Under the pieces are notes generated by a model that did not search any database, was not told where the DNA came from, and saw nothing but the letters and a program-made list of their open reading frames with translations. Shown here piece by piece: positions 10,711-22,401 of a stretch of DNA of 64,000 nucleotides. The stretch is from Argyresthia goedartella. Lineage: Eukaryota; Arthropoda; Insecta; Lepidoptera; Argyresthiidae. The stretch spans positions 35,455,356-35,519,355 of the forward strand of contig OX463815.1 of NCBI GenBank assembly GCA_949825045.1, in the 5' to 3' direction. A program made the position numbers and the translations under genes. Position 1 is the stretch's first letter. Each line of letters opens with the position of its first letter.

Positions 10711-11675
10711 ATGATCGCGTTAAAGTCCCTTTATAATTAAATTTTCTCAGCTATTAAATTTTATTGCATGGTTCCTCTATTCAAAACGCCTTCGTGTATT
10801 TAGCCGAAAGTAAATTCTTTAGCGATTCTGCTCTCTACCTGCGCTCTAGCTTCCCGTTTTTCGTATGTCTACTACATATCTTCTCCTTCTTCAGGGGGTT
10901 AAAGTGCCTGTACCTGGCCCACTTTAGCGGAGCCTCTGTGCATGCCCCTTCCACCCACTCTTCTCATTCAGCCATCCTAACTCCTGCACCAGCTGGAGTA
11001 GGTGGTCTGGATGTTCGGGGAATTATGTGGTCGATGTAGCTTCTCACAGGATTAGCATCCTGGTTTCTATCTACTACTAGATATGTAAAAATCTATTTCA
11101 AAAGGCGTAATCATGTTCATGAGTTACGAGTATTACTTATACTTAAAAGGAAACAATTAAGATCACAGTGTTTGGTGTACAGGCGCAAATCATCATTATA
11201 ATACATGACATTAAATAGGTACGATTCAGCTTCACATAATTGTGTAATGAAATATTGGTATAAATCTATCAACTGCTGTTTAATTTGATTGGAAATGCCT
11301 AACGTTTCCGGCGCTACCACAAGATATCTTCATATTTGCTAAAAATATCCCTTAATGCGTTCACAACAAGACATTATCTAATGAAAAGTTAATCTTGTTG
11401 CTAGTAAATTAGGTTCTGACAGTTCTGATCCTAAAAGGTGCCGCCGTCTAAATCGGAGGCGCTGCGGCGTCGAATGCGCTTCAAATATAACATAATAAAT
11501 TATATGTTTGAAAAAAGCAAAAATAAAATTACGGTATTTCATATTTACTGCAGTTCGGCTGCAGACGGGTGAAGGTGCGAAAAGTAACAGATACTACAGA
11601 TTAAAACATTTTTGTTACGTGATGTTTGTCTGTTAAATTTTGGCTGAATTATGAATGTAACTTCTTAAATGTACC
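10711..11675. other. no gene seen
   Basis: AT-rich sequence with short frames on both strands. A small CpG patch at 11,440-11,470 has no other support. Nothing classifiable. Confidence 0.4.
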
Positions 11676-11740
11676 CACCGATGGGCACAGGCCATACTCC
11701 ATCACGCTGGCTCATTTCGGGTTGATGGAGAAGTATAAAA
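11676..11740 (-). repeat. SINE family F tail fragment
   Basis: On the minus strand it has ATCAACCCGAAATGAGCCAG then CGTGATGGAGTATGGCC and GTGCCCATCGG. This is a diverged version of the tail at 25,310-25,400, where the order is ATCAACCCGCACTGAGCCAG, GTGGTGGAGTATGGC and GGCCTGTGCCC. Confidence 0.6.
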
Positions 11741-12109
11741 TGAAAAAATACAAAATGGCGGATTTCATGAGCTTAAATGATTAAATTTATAAAATATATA
11801 AAGTAAAAGAACTTATTTCAAGATCCTCGTATCGTGGACTTTATTATTTAAAAAAACTAACAAACTAAAGTGGAAGTATGTTTGCCATAAGCTCTATTTT
11901 AAACTTGTTTTATAAAAGTTTAGTTGTGCAGCATCTGGAATCGATCTGTGTAGATAATCATCGTAGAAAGAAGGTAATCATCATTTGTAAAAGTCATTCA
12001 CAGACTATTTATTATTGATTGACCGGGCTAATCTCAAAATTCATAAGTCTTATGGAATTCCCTCGCCGCGACAGCTTCTTGATACCAAGCATCGACGCAA
12101 GCAGGCTGG

Positions 12110-12173
12110 CTCTGTGCTACCTACATCAGCTCTGTGTGCTACCTACATCAGCTCTGTGTGCTACCTACATCAG
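12110..12173 (+). repeat. 22-bp minisatellite, three units
   Basis: Three head-to-tail units of CTCTGTGTGCTACCTACATC plus AG lie at 12,110-12,129 (20 nt, missing one TG), 12,130-12,151 and 12,152-12,173. The second and third units are identical, so the expansion is recent. Open frames crossing it are produced by the repeat. Confidence 0.85.
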
Positions 12174-12364
12174 CTCCCAAAACGTTTTACTTTTTGTTCG
12201 CACGTCGGCGCAGGCGCCACTGTCGGCTTCAACTAACGGGCTTTAACAAAACCTTTATTTATTTCGCAAACCTTGTAGGTCTTATTTTGTCTGCGACTTT
12301 GAAGTTAAAGCGTTAGGTGATTGGATATTGTTGTTTTCGCCAATATTATTTAGTTTTATTGAAA

Positions 12365-12590
12365 TACTAGTTGATGCCCGCAACGTCATCTGCGTGTTTC
12401 TACGAAGTATCATTTACCGAGATAACCTTCTGATGCAGTCGGATAAAATGTATCCTATATGGTAATCTAGCTCATAAACTATCTCTGTACTAAATTTCAT
12501 TCAAATCTGTTCAGCCGTTTGAGCGTGATTGAGGCACAAACATCCAAACATACTAACAACTACTTTCAAATTTATAACACTATTGATTTA
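12365..12590 (+). repeat. diverged insect dispersed repeat (LINE-tail type)
   Basis: The order ACTAGTTGATGCCCGCAACG, then AAATTTCATTCAAATCTGTT, CAGCCGTTTGAGCGTGATTG, and an end in ACTTTCAAATTTATAACACT is the layout of a very common lepidopteran repeat that runs from ACTAGCTGATGCCCGCG to a TTTATAATATTAG end. I recognise the layout from general knowledge and cannot name the family with certainty. Confidence 0.6.
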
Positions 12591-13185
12591 TTGATTTGAT
12601 AACTATTTTCAAAGCCAAAGAAGGCGGAAGAAGAAGGAAATATGTGGGCAAAGATTGCCACTATTATTTTGTCGGACACTAAAAATCAGTTTACGTATAA
12701 ATATGTTTTTTTCAGGTAGAATTTACTGCAACGCAAAAAAATGTTTAGGTACATATTCTTAAGTAAGCGATAGATTACCTAAGTACTTAATAAACATGCA
12801 ACAGCTAGGAAGGTCAAGGCTACTAACTCTTTCTAATTTTTCTGTCCGTCCGTCTTGTCTGTCCGTCCGTCTCCGAAGAAATAGAATGTAGGTTACATCG
12901 ACACCGCGCTTCACTATTTTGAATGGGATATATTTAAAATAGGTGTGACAGTAATGTGTGTGGCTAGCCACTTTCCGCTCTTACGCCATTTTGAATCTCT
13001 GAAAGAACATATTTCCTAAAGAACCATGACGAAAAAAAATGTCCCCCCGTGATCCGCTGTATATCCGCAGAAGTCACTGAGACCAAAAATATAGTTTTAG
13101 GGAAATTTGTTCAAAATGATGGGCATTACAATATCCCCAATATTTGGTCAGTTAGTAAGAAATAACCTGTTAAATATTAAACATA
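12591..13185. other. no gene seen
   Basis: There is a (CCGT)n patch at 12,842-12,872 that may be a remnant of repeat family A. No exon is visible. Confidence 0.4.
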
Positions 13186-13422
13186 GGTCAAGTGCGAGTC
13201 GGACTCGCACACGAAGGTTTCCGAACAAGAAAACACGAAAAATATTTTAATACTTTAATAAAAGTTTTTTTTTTTAATTGCTCAACTGAAATGCTCATTC
13301 TCTACCCACTACGGTCCATGATATACAGCCCGCTGCGGACAGACAGACAGACAGACTGACGACAGCGGAGGCTTATAAATAGGGTTCCTTTTGACACCGG
13401 TCTGGTATGGGACCCTAAAAAG
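13186..13422 (-). repeat. dispersed repeat family A, minus copy
   Basis: On the minus strand the 5' end has AGGGTCCCATACCAGACCGG, with CCTCCGCTGTCGTCAGTCTG in the middle, and the 3' end has GAGTCCGACTCGCACTTGAC. The copy is complete in order but the internal part is shortened. Confidence 0.75.
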
Positions 13423-13438
13423 AAATATTCAGGCTTCT

Positions 13439-13488
13439 GGCACAATTAAATGTGTTGGATACCTATGTCCAACACATTTAATTGTGCC
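13439..13488. repeat. perfect 21-bp inverted repeat (hairpin)
   Basis: Arms 13,439-13,459 and 13,468-13,488 are exactly complementary over 21 bp (GGCACAATTAAATGTGTTGG plus A), separated by 8 nt. It lies a few bases beyond the end of a family A repeat. It could be a tiny palindromic element or a template-switch product. Confidence 0.75.
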
Positions 13489-16400
13489 TCCAATAGAGAC
13501 CGTGACACACCCGTGGCACAATGACCTAAAACTCACGTGAAGTAGTAAACAGCTGACGTAACTACTCATCGTAGGATGACAAATACATCTCTGGAGATTT
13601 TGAGACGGATTCCTGAGGCGCCACAACTAAACTACTACTACTAACTACTAATCCCGTCAATCGACTATTGACTGTGAGAAGTTTCAATCGAGTATCTGCG
13701 TGTGACAGTCGCAATCGAGTATTACGACTCGGTTGACGTTTATTCACCGTGACATGCGTTAGTTTTTATTTTTAAGTTGGTAGCTCAGTAGCAACAGAAT
13801 GAACAACCAGCTAAATCACAAAACATCTTCTTCACTGTATACGTAACGATTACAAAGTTCCCGAAATCATTTGACGGAATAAGACGCAATTTCGGCATTT
13901 GTTTGTCTTGTTTCTATACAAGCTTCGGTTTAATTTCCAAACCTCATTACAAGACATATACATGAAGAAAACTGTAGCCAGACAGTATGACATCGAGTCG
14001 TTGCTACGCAACGCTCGGAAACGGAAGTCAGACCAAAGAGGTTGATCGCGACTCTCCAGTATCCTCCAAGCAAAAAATCTACGCGCTGACAGTAGCGACC
14101 GGACAAGAGCTGTCGTATTTCACGTTGTTAGTTTGGTTAGTTAGATTTGAAGCCTTAAGAATTCGATAATGTATGTATCAAAAAATATTTCTTGGTAATA
14201 AATATCTAAACAAATAGACGAAACCATACAATTGAAACAACAATTAATAAAATATTCGAATAATGTCATCAACACACCTCCCTAAGTAGTTGTCTCAAGA
14301 TTCAAAAGCACCGAAACATTCCAAACGCAAATAAAAAATACTCACTATTTACACAAAACATGATAAACTTACCGGCAATTTCTTCGACAAAGAAAGAGAA
14401 GGTGCTATTGACATTATTCAAGAAAGAGAGGAAGGTGTTGAAACACTTGCTCCAACAGCGGTCTCTGATGAAAGCAGCCCGGAATACAAATGAGGGGTAA
14501 CAATAGCAAGGAATCCATACATGAAGTGGGTTAAAAGGTGAACTGACATTACAGTAATTGGAGGTGTAGATGAGTATAGTGATGCAAATGGAGACCGATT
14601 TAATTATAAAGGAATTCTGTTAGCTTTCACAAATGTTACTTTATCCTTAGAAGCGTTTGAGGGCTGAGGCTTTTTATTATTGTAAGTTGGTTGCTTTTGA
14701 ATATAATATCTTGTGCTGCAATTATTCCTCAAAGAGCTGTAATAGTTTTTGCAAGGATATTTGTGACAGAATTCGTTACTTGTAGAAATTCTTGAGATGC
14801 ACAACTATTGGGTACTGTTAGACAAACTTGCCAGGGTTTTAGCATACTATTTCAATGAAAATTCCTTTCTTTACTATCGTGCGATGGAGAAGGCTCATAA
14901 CCTCATAATCATAACTACTTCGTCTGCTGTAGATGAATCCGACAACAATAATTAACAGTTCAATGAACCTCCCTAAAGGCATTTACGCTGTTTCTGAAAA
15001 GGACTTTAAAACAGCAAAAAATAACCAATTACACAAATATCGGGCTGCCGCCGCCAGATCGAACAAAAGTCTTTAAAATGCCACCAAACGCAACAAGTTG
15101 AGGGGTAATTAAACAGTTTGGTAAAAGAGGTCCAGAAATGGCTGTTTTTGCTGCTGCCGGCCCCATAATCGGTTTTAATCGAGATCTAATTAAAGACGAT
15201 TTGTATCGATTTAAGGCCGTGGGAGATGCCTACACGGAGAGTATCGCGTGAGGCCGATTCATTTCTTTTCCAATTCTCCCAATTTCGGATTTGGTAAAGA
15301 AATAAAGTGAATTACAAATATGTATTTACTTTCGGATGACAACCTGCCTTTCTTGCTAGTCATACTTTAGTGTGACTATAACGAATCCGTATCATAAATG
15401 CTCTCAGAAAAATGTATCATCCTAGAACAGTCCGCGGTTTCCGCAGTTTTTTTTATGTTTCCTGCAACATGTCTCATCATGATTTAATTACATATTAAAA
15501 TTGGCCCTCCGAAAACTGCTTTATTTTTATCACAACGTCGCCTTCCTCTGAATTCCACTTCTCTATGCGGACGATTGATCCACTTTCTAAATCCGAACGG
15601 TTTCAAGAATCTGATAATTTTAATGCATTTTCATAAATTGCTTTCGTCCTGTGAAAGTTTCGGCTTAGCAACACGTGCCTCGACCTCTAAACTGGAGTCG
15701 TTGAACTTAGAAATATTTACAAAATCGGGTAACGTCCCATCTATCACGCGATCCTGTCTGGACCCAATAAAATTGCCGGAATCTCTATAAACTTGATGTA
15801 AAAATTCAGCTACCACGCGTGCTCTATAGGTTTCAAATAGTCGCCCCAGGCGTTAATAAAATATTGAAGCTTGGAACGCAGCCTGAGTTAGTCACATTGT
15901 GGGATATTTATCCATGACTGCCCCCGTTGCTATTTTAAAATTTGCATAGCAATTAAGATGACCATTTGTAAAGGATCTACTTCCATTAAACGAGTTGCAT
16001 GTTCAGCCTGGTTAACTCAGAAGCTGTTTTATTAATCTCAACTTGTTTAGAATAAGTGTGTATTTTGAACCTACGGGCTTTTGGCTCCACTCTGCTGCTG
16101 ATCTCGCGGCTTTCTGGGGGTTTTTGTCGAGAATTACAAAATATTGAACGATTTCATAGTAAAGCACGTTCAATCCAGTTCAGAAACCATAAATTACTCA
16201 ACACTCTTGCGCTGGTTCCTTAAAAGTCTGCAAGAAAAACATTAACGTTCAAAGTAAATAAAAGCCCACTTTTACTGTCTGTGGTACGGTTGGTACTATT
16301 GCGATGCGCTTATCGTGCTACCATGTGTGGACGAACAAAAGATCGTATTGATTTTGCCGACTCTACTCCGTTCCATCAATTGTTGTGTGGGATGAGTTTA

Positions 16401-16730
16401 AGATGAGACTGACCAAAAGTTGGGTAATGTTGGTAATTGATGGTTGTGGTTCTCATTATTCAGTTAGTTTATATAGATCTGAAATGGAATATATTTAAGC
16501 ATTTGTATAGAAGTTTGTAAGTTATTAAATAGATAGAACAATACATGAAACATCGAAGTGATGAAAACAAGGTGCTGAATGAGACAGCATTGTTGCACTG
16601 AAGCAGTCTTCATCGTTCTCTGAAAACACGCACTCATAATAACAATAGTTAAACAACTTGAGGCCGAATGAAAGATAAAGCGAGTTAGCACCATTCTTGA
16701 GTAATTTTAAACATCTCATTGATATTTTTA
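13489..16730. other. 3.2-kb stretch with no supported gene
   Basis: I see only short frames. Conceptual translation of 14,370-14,500 (+) and of 14,900-15,800 (-) gives broken protein-like patches with stops and no motif I recognise. An old decayed mobile-element ORF is possible but not supported. No tRNA, rRNA or hairpin of note was seen. Confidence 0.4.
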
Positions 16731-17068
16731 ACCCTCCGCGGCCAAAAGAGGTCTGTTGGTCGGTGTGTCTGTATGTTTGTACGTGGCACCCTAGCGGTCA
16801 AACGGGTGGACGGATTTTAATAGGGTTTTCTATAAAAGCTAGTAAACTTCACTGCAATGGTTCTTGCATATTTTATATAAATATCGGTTCAGAAGTTCGA
16901 TAGTTATCAGCTTAACAAGGAAAGCGGTCAAAGGAGTGGACGGAATTTAGTGCGGATTTTTGTAGTTGGTAGACCTGTTCTAGAAAATCTGTTCAGCGGC
17001 TCAAAAGTTAAATAGGAATCAAATGAAGCAAATTTTTGCCGTAAGGTTTTAGTGTGTCGGCGGGGGTG
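16731..17068 (+). repeat. dispersed repeat family I (MITE-like), copy 1
   Basis: The left end ACCCTCCGCGGCCAAAAGAG and the right end, whose reverse complement is ACCCCCGCCGACACACTAAA, are imperfect inverted repeats. Inside are CTGTTGGTCGGTGTGTCTGT and CAAACGGGTGGACGGATTTT, a known arrangement in lepidopteran CCCCCGACGC-ended elements. A second member is at 36,419-36,626. Confidence 0.65.
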
Positions 17069-17199
17069 ATATTTTTTATTTTATTTATATTATAGGTATG
17101 TATACAACGTCATCATTTATCACTTATTCAACACAAGATCATTGCTTGAGTTGGCTCTCATCTTTCAGATAATGGGCGACTTTAAAGTTCCGACACACA

Positions 17200-17520
17200 C
17201 TGAAAAGTTTATACTTTAAGTGTGTCGTGTCGTGGTCTTATAAAACCTGCTACAGCGCACACTCTACCACCGAACGCAGCGCCCGCGCAAGTCTCCATTT
17301 AAAAACGATTCTCGGGGTAGCCTCTCCCGTATAACTGTTTAAGGAGTGGTCGCGCCATACTCGGTGCACGAAAAAACCGACGACGAAAGGAAGGCCCGAA
17401 CGTGGCAAAAAAAAACGCCGTATCGTAGTAGAATGCCACTCCCCTCGCCCCGCGGGCCGCAGACGGCGCGGGCTGTAGTACTACGACTTTTTTCGCGTTT
17501 GCGCATGTAAACAAATGTGC
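17200..17520 (+). promoter_or_regulatory. TATA-containing CpG-rich block, candidate promoter
   Basis: A TATAAAA lies at 17,239-17,245 and is followed by GCGCACACTCTACCACCG about 25-40 bp downstream and then a strongly CpG-rich stretch (CTCGCCCCGCGGGCCGCAGA) to 17,520. Composition differs sharply from the AT-rich surroundings and no repeat match was found. A distal promoter and 5' UTR, perhaps for vein, which starts its visible exons 14.7 kb downstream, is plausible. The 71-codon minus-strand frame here is a by-product of low stop density in GC-rich DNA. Confidence 0.35.
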
Positions 17521-18714
17521 GTGTAGGCGTGTTGTACGGGTGGTGTGGGTTGCAGCTCTCGATGTGTCGGAATCTAGGAGATGCGCAGACGCAGGCCTAG
17601 TGGCTGGTTGTATGATTGCGTTGAGGACTTATTGTTAGCCATTACCTAAGTACAGACAAGACAGTCAACAGAAGCGCAATTACCTGACATGTCTGCGGTT
17701 TTTTTTATATATTTTTTACATTCATTTGTGTGTCAAATACTTTACTTTACGTGTTTTAGTACTCGTAGATAATATTTCTGTTAAGGATTATGGAGCATAT
17801 TTGGATTTTGATTATGGAGTAGACAACGCGGCAACTACGATCAACAGCTGGGTTGAGTTGAGTTGAGTGAAAATATTAACATCACTATCAGCTATTTTTC
17901 TCTGAAAAAAAAAACAATTTTTTTTTCGATAATGATCTGTAGCCAGCGCTATGACTTTCTAGTACCGTTATCGCTTATTACAATTGTTATCAAAGTTACA
18001 AATATAATTTTTCCAGTCTTTATTGATTTGAATGGACCGAATTTACGAATGTGGAATTAATAGAAAACCAGAGCGTTGCCAGAGGGCAACGTTGAAAAAG
18101 TAAAGACTTGCTCAACGATTTTCCCGGATATTTTCTTTGTACGTCCCGTCTTATTTTAAACCAATACCCGGTCAACAAGTTTATTCAGATTAAAAAGTAA
18201 TATCCAAATGTATCTTCTCGGTCGGCTATTTCGATAAAACAAACAAACACCTTATTTATATTCCATTGAAAATCCGCGGATGAGTTGGTTGGATTTAGAC
18301 CGGGGATTACTGCGACAGAGAGATAGTACCTGTTCTTGTGCCAATTGCCGTGAGAAAAAATATTAGCGGCCACTTGTAATGAAAACAGTGAGTGAGCTGC
18401 TTCGAGGAAAATTACTCATGTGTGTAATCGTTTGCCGAAGGAAAATCAAAGTTAACGCATCGAGGAAGTGAGCGAATTGAGCTATCATTGCAATGAAATA
18501 GGTTACTTTGGACTCGACTGTCTAACTTACTAACTAACTAACACGCCTAAGGTCATCGCTGACTTAAATACGACCCCGCTGGCACTCGGCAAAAACTATT
18601 CATTTAGATATGGATTTTAGGTTGGTAAAGCAGTGGTTGTCTGCCACCAAATCGTCACTAAATCAAAGTCAAAAGTCATAGTCAAAGTTCTTATAACAAG
18701 ACTCTCCTTCAAAA
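17521..18714. other. no gene seen
   Basis: AT-rich sequence with a short (TTGAG)n run at 17,853-17,868. No coding or repeat signal that I can support. Confidence 0.4.
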
Positions 18715-18915
18715 TTCCAAAATTCGAAATGTCTTTATTACTGTAGAAATTTATATATACTTAGCAACCGCCATTTTTGCCTCTTCTCTACATTGGACCA
18801 CTGTGGGAGAAAAAGGGCGTAAAAACTCCCACAGATTGATTTTTAGATCTCTTTTAAAAATTGGTTGTGCATAACTTATACAAATATTTAAAATTTCATT
18901 ATTATGATCAATAAG
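18715..18915 (+). repeat. dispersed repeat family C, copy 2
   Basis: The fullest copy of the family runs from AATTCGAAATGTCTTTATTA, through CTCTACATTGGACCACTGTG and CTCCCACAGATTGATTTTTA, to ATCTCTTTTAAAAATTGG. It matches 2003-2175 in inverse orientation along nearly its whole length. Confidence 0.75.
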
Positions 18916-20494
18916 CAATAATAAATAATTACAAAATTATAAAAAACAAGTTCTGTGTCTTTATTCAGTTACAGTTTATCGAAGATTAAATGTTGGCCGA
19001 AACTTCTGATATCAGGCCCCTCGGCCAGGTATAAAATAAATTAAATAAAATCTTAACTTTCCGACCGTTCAGTCCAAAACTATTTGGCTGGCATCTTTAT
19101 GCGTGACAACATCGCCAATAAATACTGGAGTTGCAACCAGCTTGAACATCCATTGGACAAACGTTCTGCCGTACATGATTTATTTTAAAACATACTGTTT
19201 TAAGATAGGTACATATTTTTAACACCATTTTTTGCAAAAACCATAATTTTTTTAAATCTAAATAAATATTATTTTTAGATTCCAAAAAATATAATGTTTT
19301 AGTTGAAAAACATCTATTTAGTTTTTTTTTTCTTATAGTTCCTATTGACTTGTACCGTGATACTTATTTTAACCTCAAAACAAACGTCAAATCCTATACA
19401 TTTTTGCCTTTATACAATTGTCGAACAGGAGTCTATTTTTTGACTCATAATGTTGTCGAACATGCACATCGAAGGAAAAGGAGGTCTTCATTACAAATAT
19501 TTTTCGGGATTAGGGAAGTGTCTCATTTAAGAGCAATATCGCATAAAATATGGCCATTTGACAATACCCAAACACCAATCGCCTCATATTCGTGACTGTA
19601 TGTAGCTCATAGGTAACGTACGAGTTCCTCAAGCCCAATTTATGAGGTGGCAAGAAGAAAGTATCAAGAAATGAATCTCTCTCTGAACCAATCAGGGCCA
19701 CCCGCAACCATAAATGAAATTTATTCACATTTAACACCGTTTACCTTGCAAGTATGAAATGAAATATCATATTTAAACTTCAATGTACATAAATAACACT
19801 CCGATTGAGTGCTCAATCTACGTATAATTAACTGACCGAATGCACAGATGACCAATTAAATAAAGCGCCCCCTAAATACTGGCGCTGTCGTTTCCCTAGC
19901 GAGAGACATGACTTTGAGAGGTCGTGAAACTGAGTTGTCGGTTGTGCATCCGAGACTCAATCAGGTAACTTTTAAGACAGACATTTAACCACAGTGATCA
20001 AAGTCTGGATGGCGGTATTCCCGTATTTAATGTGTAGGGGCATTCAGAAGTTTTATTGCGATGGACCACCGAAGATGGAGATGTTAATGTGGCGGGGTGT
20101 AAAGGGAAGAACGGCCAGTACGTGAATTTTAGAGAGGCATTTGCATTAAAAATATCTTCTATTTTCCTCGGTTCACAAATACTTATAAAGCAAGACTAAA
20201 TAGCTATGTATTATTAAGCCATATGTTAGGGGTTTTTTTTTTAATTGCATCGCAATTTTGAACTTCAACACTTTAAGTTAAGGTTCAAATCCTATGGGAA
20301 ATCTGGGTTAATCCGGTTTTGTGGTTTGAATGTTATCTATCAGCTACAAGGAAACAAGTGAAGCAAATTTTAGACTTTAAGGGCCTTACCACAAAAAAAT
20401 AAGCTACTGTTCAACACTTGTTTAAAAACAAAAACGTATGGGATTTGACGTTTAGTTTGAGGTTAAACGCTGTTTAATATTTTTTGTGGTAACA
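18916..20494. other. no gene seen
   Basis: Around 19,895-19,960 there is a relative of the segment at 1045-1110 (GAGAGACATGACTTTGAGA; GGTTGTGCATCCGAGACTC). Otherwise the stretch is AT-rich with short overlapping frames. No exon supported. Confidence 0.4.
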
Positions 20495-20640
20495 CGGTAA
20501 GTTTTCGTTTATTGTGTAGGTTTTTGAGATCATGAGATCGAGCCCGGTGACGGACAGACAGACAGACGGACGGACAGCGGAGGATTAATAACAGGGCCCC
20601 GTTTAACACCCCTCTGTTACGGAACCCTAAAAAGTATCAG
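20495..20640 (-). repeat. dispersed repeat family A, minus 5' fragment
   Basis: On the minus strand it begins AGGGTTCCGTAACAGAGGGG, has CCTCCGCTGTCCGTCCGTC and ends near CTCGATCTCATGATCTC. The 3' half is absent. Confidence 0.75.
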
Positions 20641-20694
20641 ATTTTGACGCATCAGATACCTACCGCATGATTGAACAAACATAACATAACATAG

Positions 20695-20750
20695 CGTCAC
20701 GCCTTTTCCCATACGGAGTGCCCTACGGGAGACAGAGGGCTAGCCCATCG
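20695..20750 (-). repeat. dispersed repeat family B copy
   Basis: AGCGTCACGCCTTTTCCCAT is the reverse complement of the family's ATGGGAAAAGGCGTGACGCT. The other side of the element is diverged. Confidence 0.6.
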
Positions 20751-20813
20751 TCGCAATAATGAGGTCCCGAGTAGGATCAACGGCTGCGGATAAAGACAAA
20801 AATCCCTAATATG

Positions 20814-21057
20814 ACGCGTTAGTTGATAAAATAACAGTTAAAACCGTTAAATAGTAACTGGTTTAAACTTGAATCGCAAACGTAATACCAGGGCAAGCAC
20901 TGCGGTAGCTTAGGTGAAGACTAGAGGGGGCGAGAACAGCGTAGCCCCCGAATAGTCTTCGTGTTAGGTTGACATGTAAGAACAAAATAAACGTAAATTC
21001 TAACCCTGTCGGTCTGGTTTACTATCTGTCGATAGTTGATCAACTATCGCGTTAGTT
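20814..21057 (+). repeat. core-D element with ACGCGTTAGTT ends, copy 1
   Basis: The internal core is CACTGCGGTAGCTTAGGTGA then AGACTAGAGGGGGCGAG, GTAGCCCCCGAATAGTCTTC and GTGTTAGGTTGACATGTAAG. The GAAGACTA/TAGTCTTC and GGGGGC/GCCCCC pairs can form a stem. The outer flanks match 31,601-31,830 and not the other core-D elements. Confidence 0.75.
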
Positions 21058-21332
21058 ATAATAATATCGATTCATTTGATTAATCGATGGTTTTAAGCAA
21101 TATCCCCTCACTAACAGGCTGAAGACTGACACCCCGTCAAGCACTATGTTATATTTTTTCATACTCTAGGTGCCATTACCTTCCACCAAAGCTCCACTTC
21201 TATTGTGGTGGAGAGTGCATATAAATAAAGAGTGTATTTTCAATCCGTCTGTCTGCCCCGTCTTTAATTACTCGGTATATTTATACCCCGTCTAAAGGTG
21301 ATTTCACATACTTGTTTCAGTATACTTTATTA

Positions 21333-21385
21333 TAGTGGCACACCTTTTCTCATACGAGGTGGAAGTGGCACAGTTGACCACCTTT
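21333..21385 (-). repeat. dispersed repeat family B copy
   Basis: GGCACACCTTTTCTCATACG followed by AGGTGGAAGTGGCACAGTTG is a diverged minus copy of family B. Confidence 0.5.
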
Positions 21386-21559
21386 TTTACCCGAGTGTGC
21401 CAGAATGTATATGTATGTATGATATTTATTTGCTTGCTCGATGGATTTTAGCTTGAGAGGTGTTGATTCGTCTCAACTGTAGGAGAGTCACTGGGTATAT
21501 CAAAATTTAAAAAATGGTGGATTTTTCGCGACATGTGTCATAATTATTGTTTTGGCTGG

Positions 21560-21822
21560 TATTTAATCGCACATTAAAAATACTGATTTGCGCACCAAAA
21601 ATGGATCAGAAAAAACACTTTTTATGTTTTTCAATATTTTATGTGTACTCAAGTTTATGTTTTAAATATTTTTTATTGTTGTTGCATGTTCAACCTAACA
21701 CGAAGGATAAAGTGGGCTCCGCTTCGTTAATTTCACTACGCTTCACCTAAGCTACCGCAGCAAATATAAGGAATATTTGCTGCGCTAATCAGTTTTTTGA
21801 TGTGCAGTTTAATATTTCCCTT
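21560..21822 (-). repeat. core-D element with AATACTGATTT ends, copy 1
   Basis: The left end TTAATCGCACATTAAAAATA then CTGATTTG and the right end CTAATCAGTTTTTTGATGTG are inverted repeats. The inner core on the minus strand has CTGCGGTAGCTTAGGTGAAG and CGTGTTAGGTTGAACATG. It is non-coding and MITE-like. It lies in inverted orientation to 22,000-22,200, 178 bp away. Confidence 0.75.
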
Positions 21823-21999
21823 ATATTTTAAGAGTAGTGAGTGTGGTATCAAAACAAAGATTTTGGTAAATAAAAAAGAAACTGACATATTGAAAATGCA
21901 GTCGGCTTAATAGTTTTTATAATAATTCCACTTGTTAGTTTAGTATCCTACATTTTATTAAGGCTTTAATCTTGGTATCAGTCTGACAAACTTTTATAT

Positions 22000-22200
22000 G
22001 GGAAATATTAAACTGATTTACACAGCAAATATTGGGGCAAAATACTGCGGTAGCTTAGGTGAGCAAAGGGAAGCCCCCTTTATCCTTCGTGTTAGGTTTA
22101 ACATGTAAGAACAACAAAAAATAATTAAAACATAAAAAGTGTTTTTGCTGATCATTTTTTGCTGTGAAAATCAGTATCTTTGATGTGCGATTAAATACTA
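22000..22200 (+). repeat. core-D element with AATACTGATTT ends, copy 2
   Basis: The element runs from GGAAATATTAAACTGATTTA, through TACTGCGGTAGCTTAGGTGA and CCTTCGTGTTAGGTTTAACA, to AAATCAGTATCTTTGATGTG. It is the mirror of 21,560-21,822, so the two form a large imperfect inverted repeat. Confidence 0.75.
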
Positions 22201-22401
22201 GCCCTCGTATATATGTATTATGTGAGCTAATAGTTATTATTTATACAAAGAGATGCAATTAACCGCTTGCTAGCCACGGTCAGCTAGAGTAACATTTTCC
22301 AGTTACAGGATTTGAATTTTATTACCATAGCATGGGGCTCAAAGTCGCAATACCTCATATCGGAATTCGGTGGCGGTGCGGATAATATCCTCAGCCTTTT
22401 T

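Noticed and set aside
12015..12316. Three overlapping plus-strand ORFs
   Set aside because: They share the 22-bp minisatellite, which is open in all three frames; no gene-like features.
14370..15800. Decayed protein-coding gene on either strand
   Set aside because: Translation shows scattered protein-like patches but many stops and no family I can name.
17299..17514. 71-codon minus-strand ORF in the CpG-rich block
   Set aside because: GC-rich DNA is poor in stop codons by chance; no motif, no splice context, low-complexity composition.
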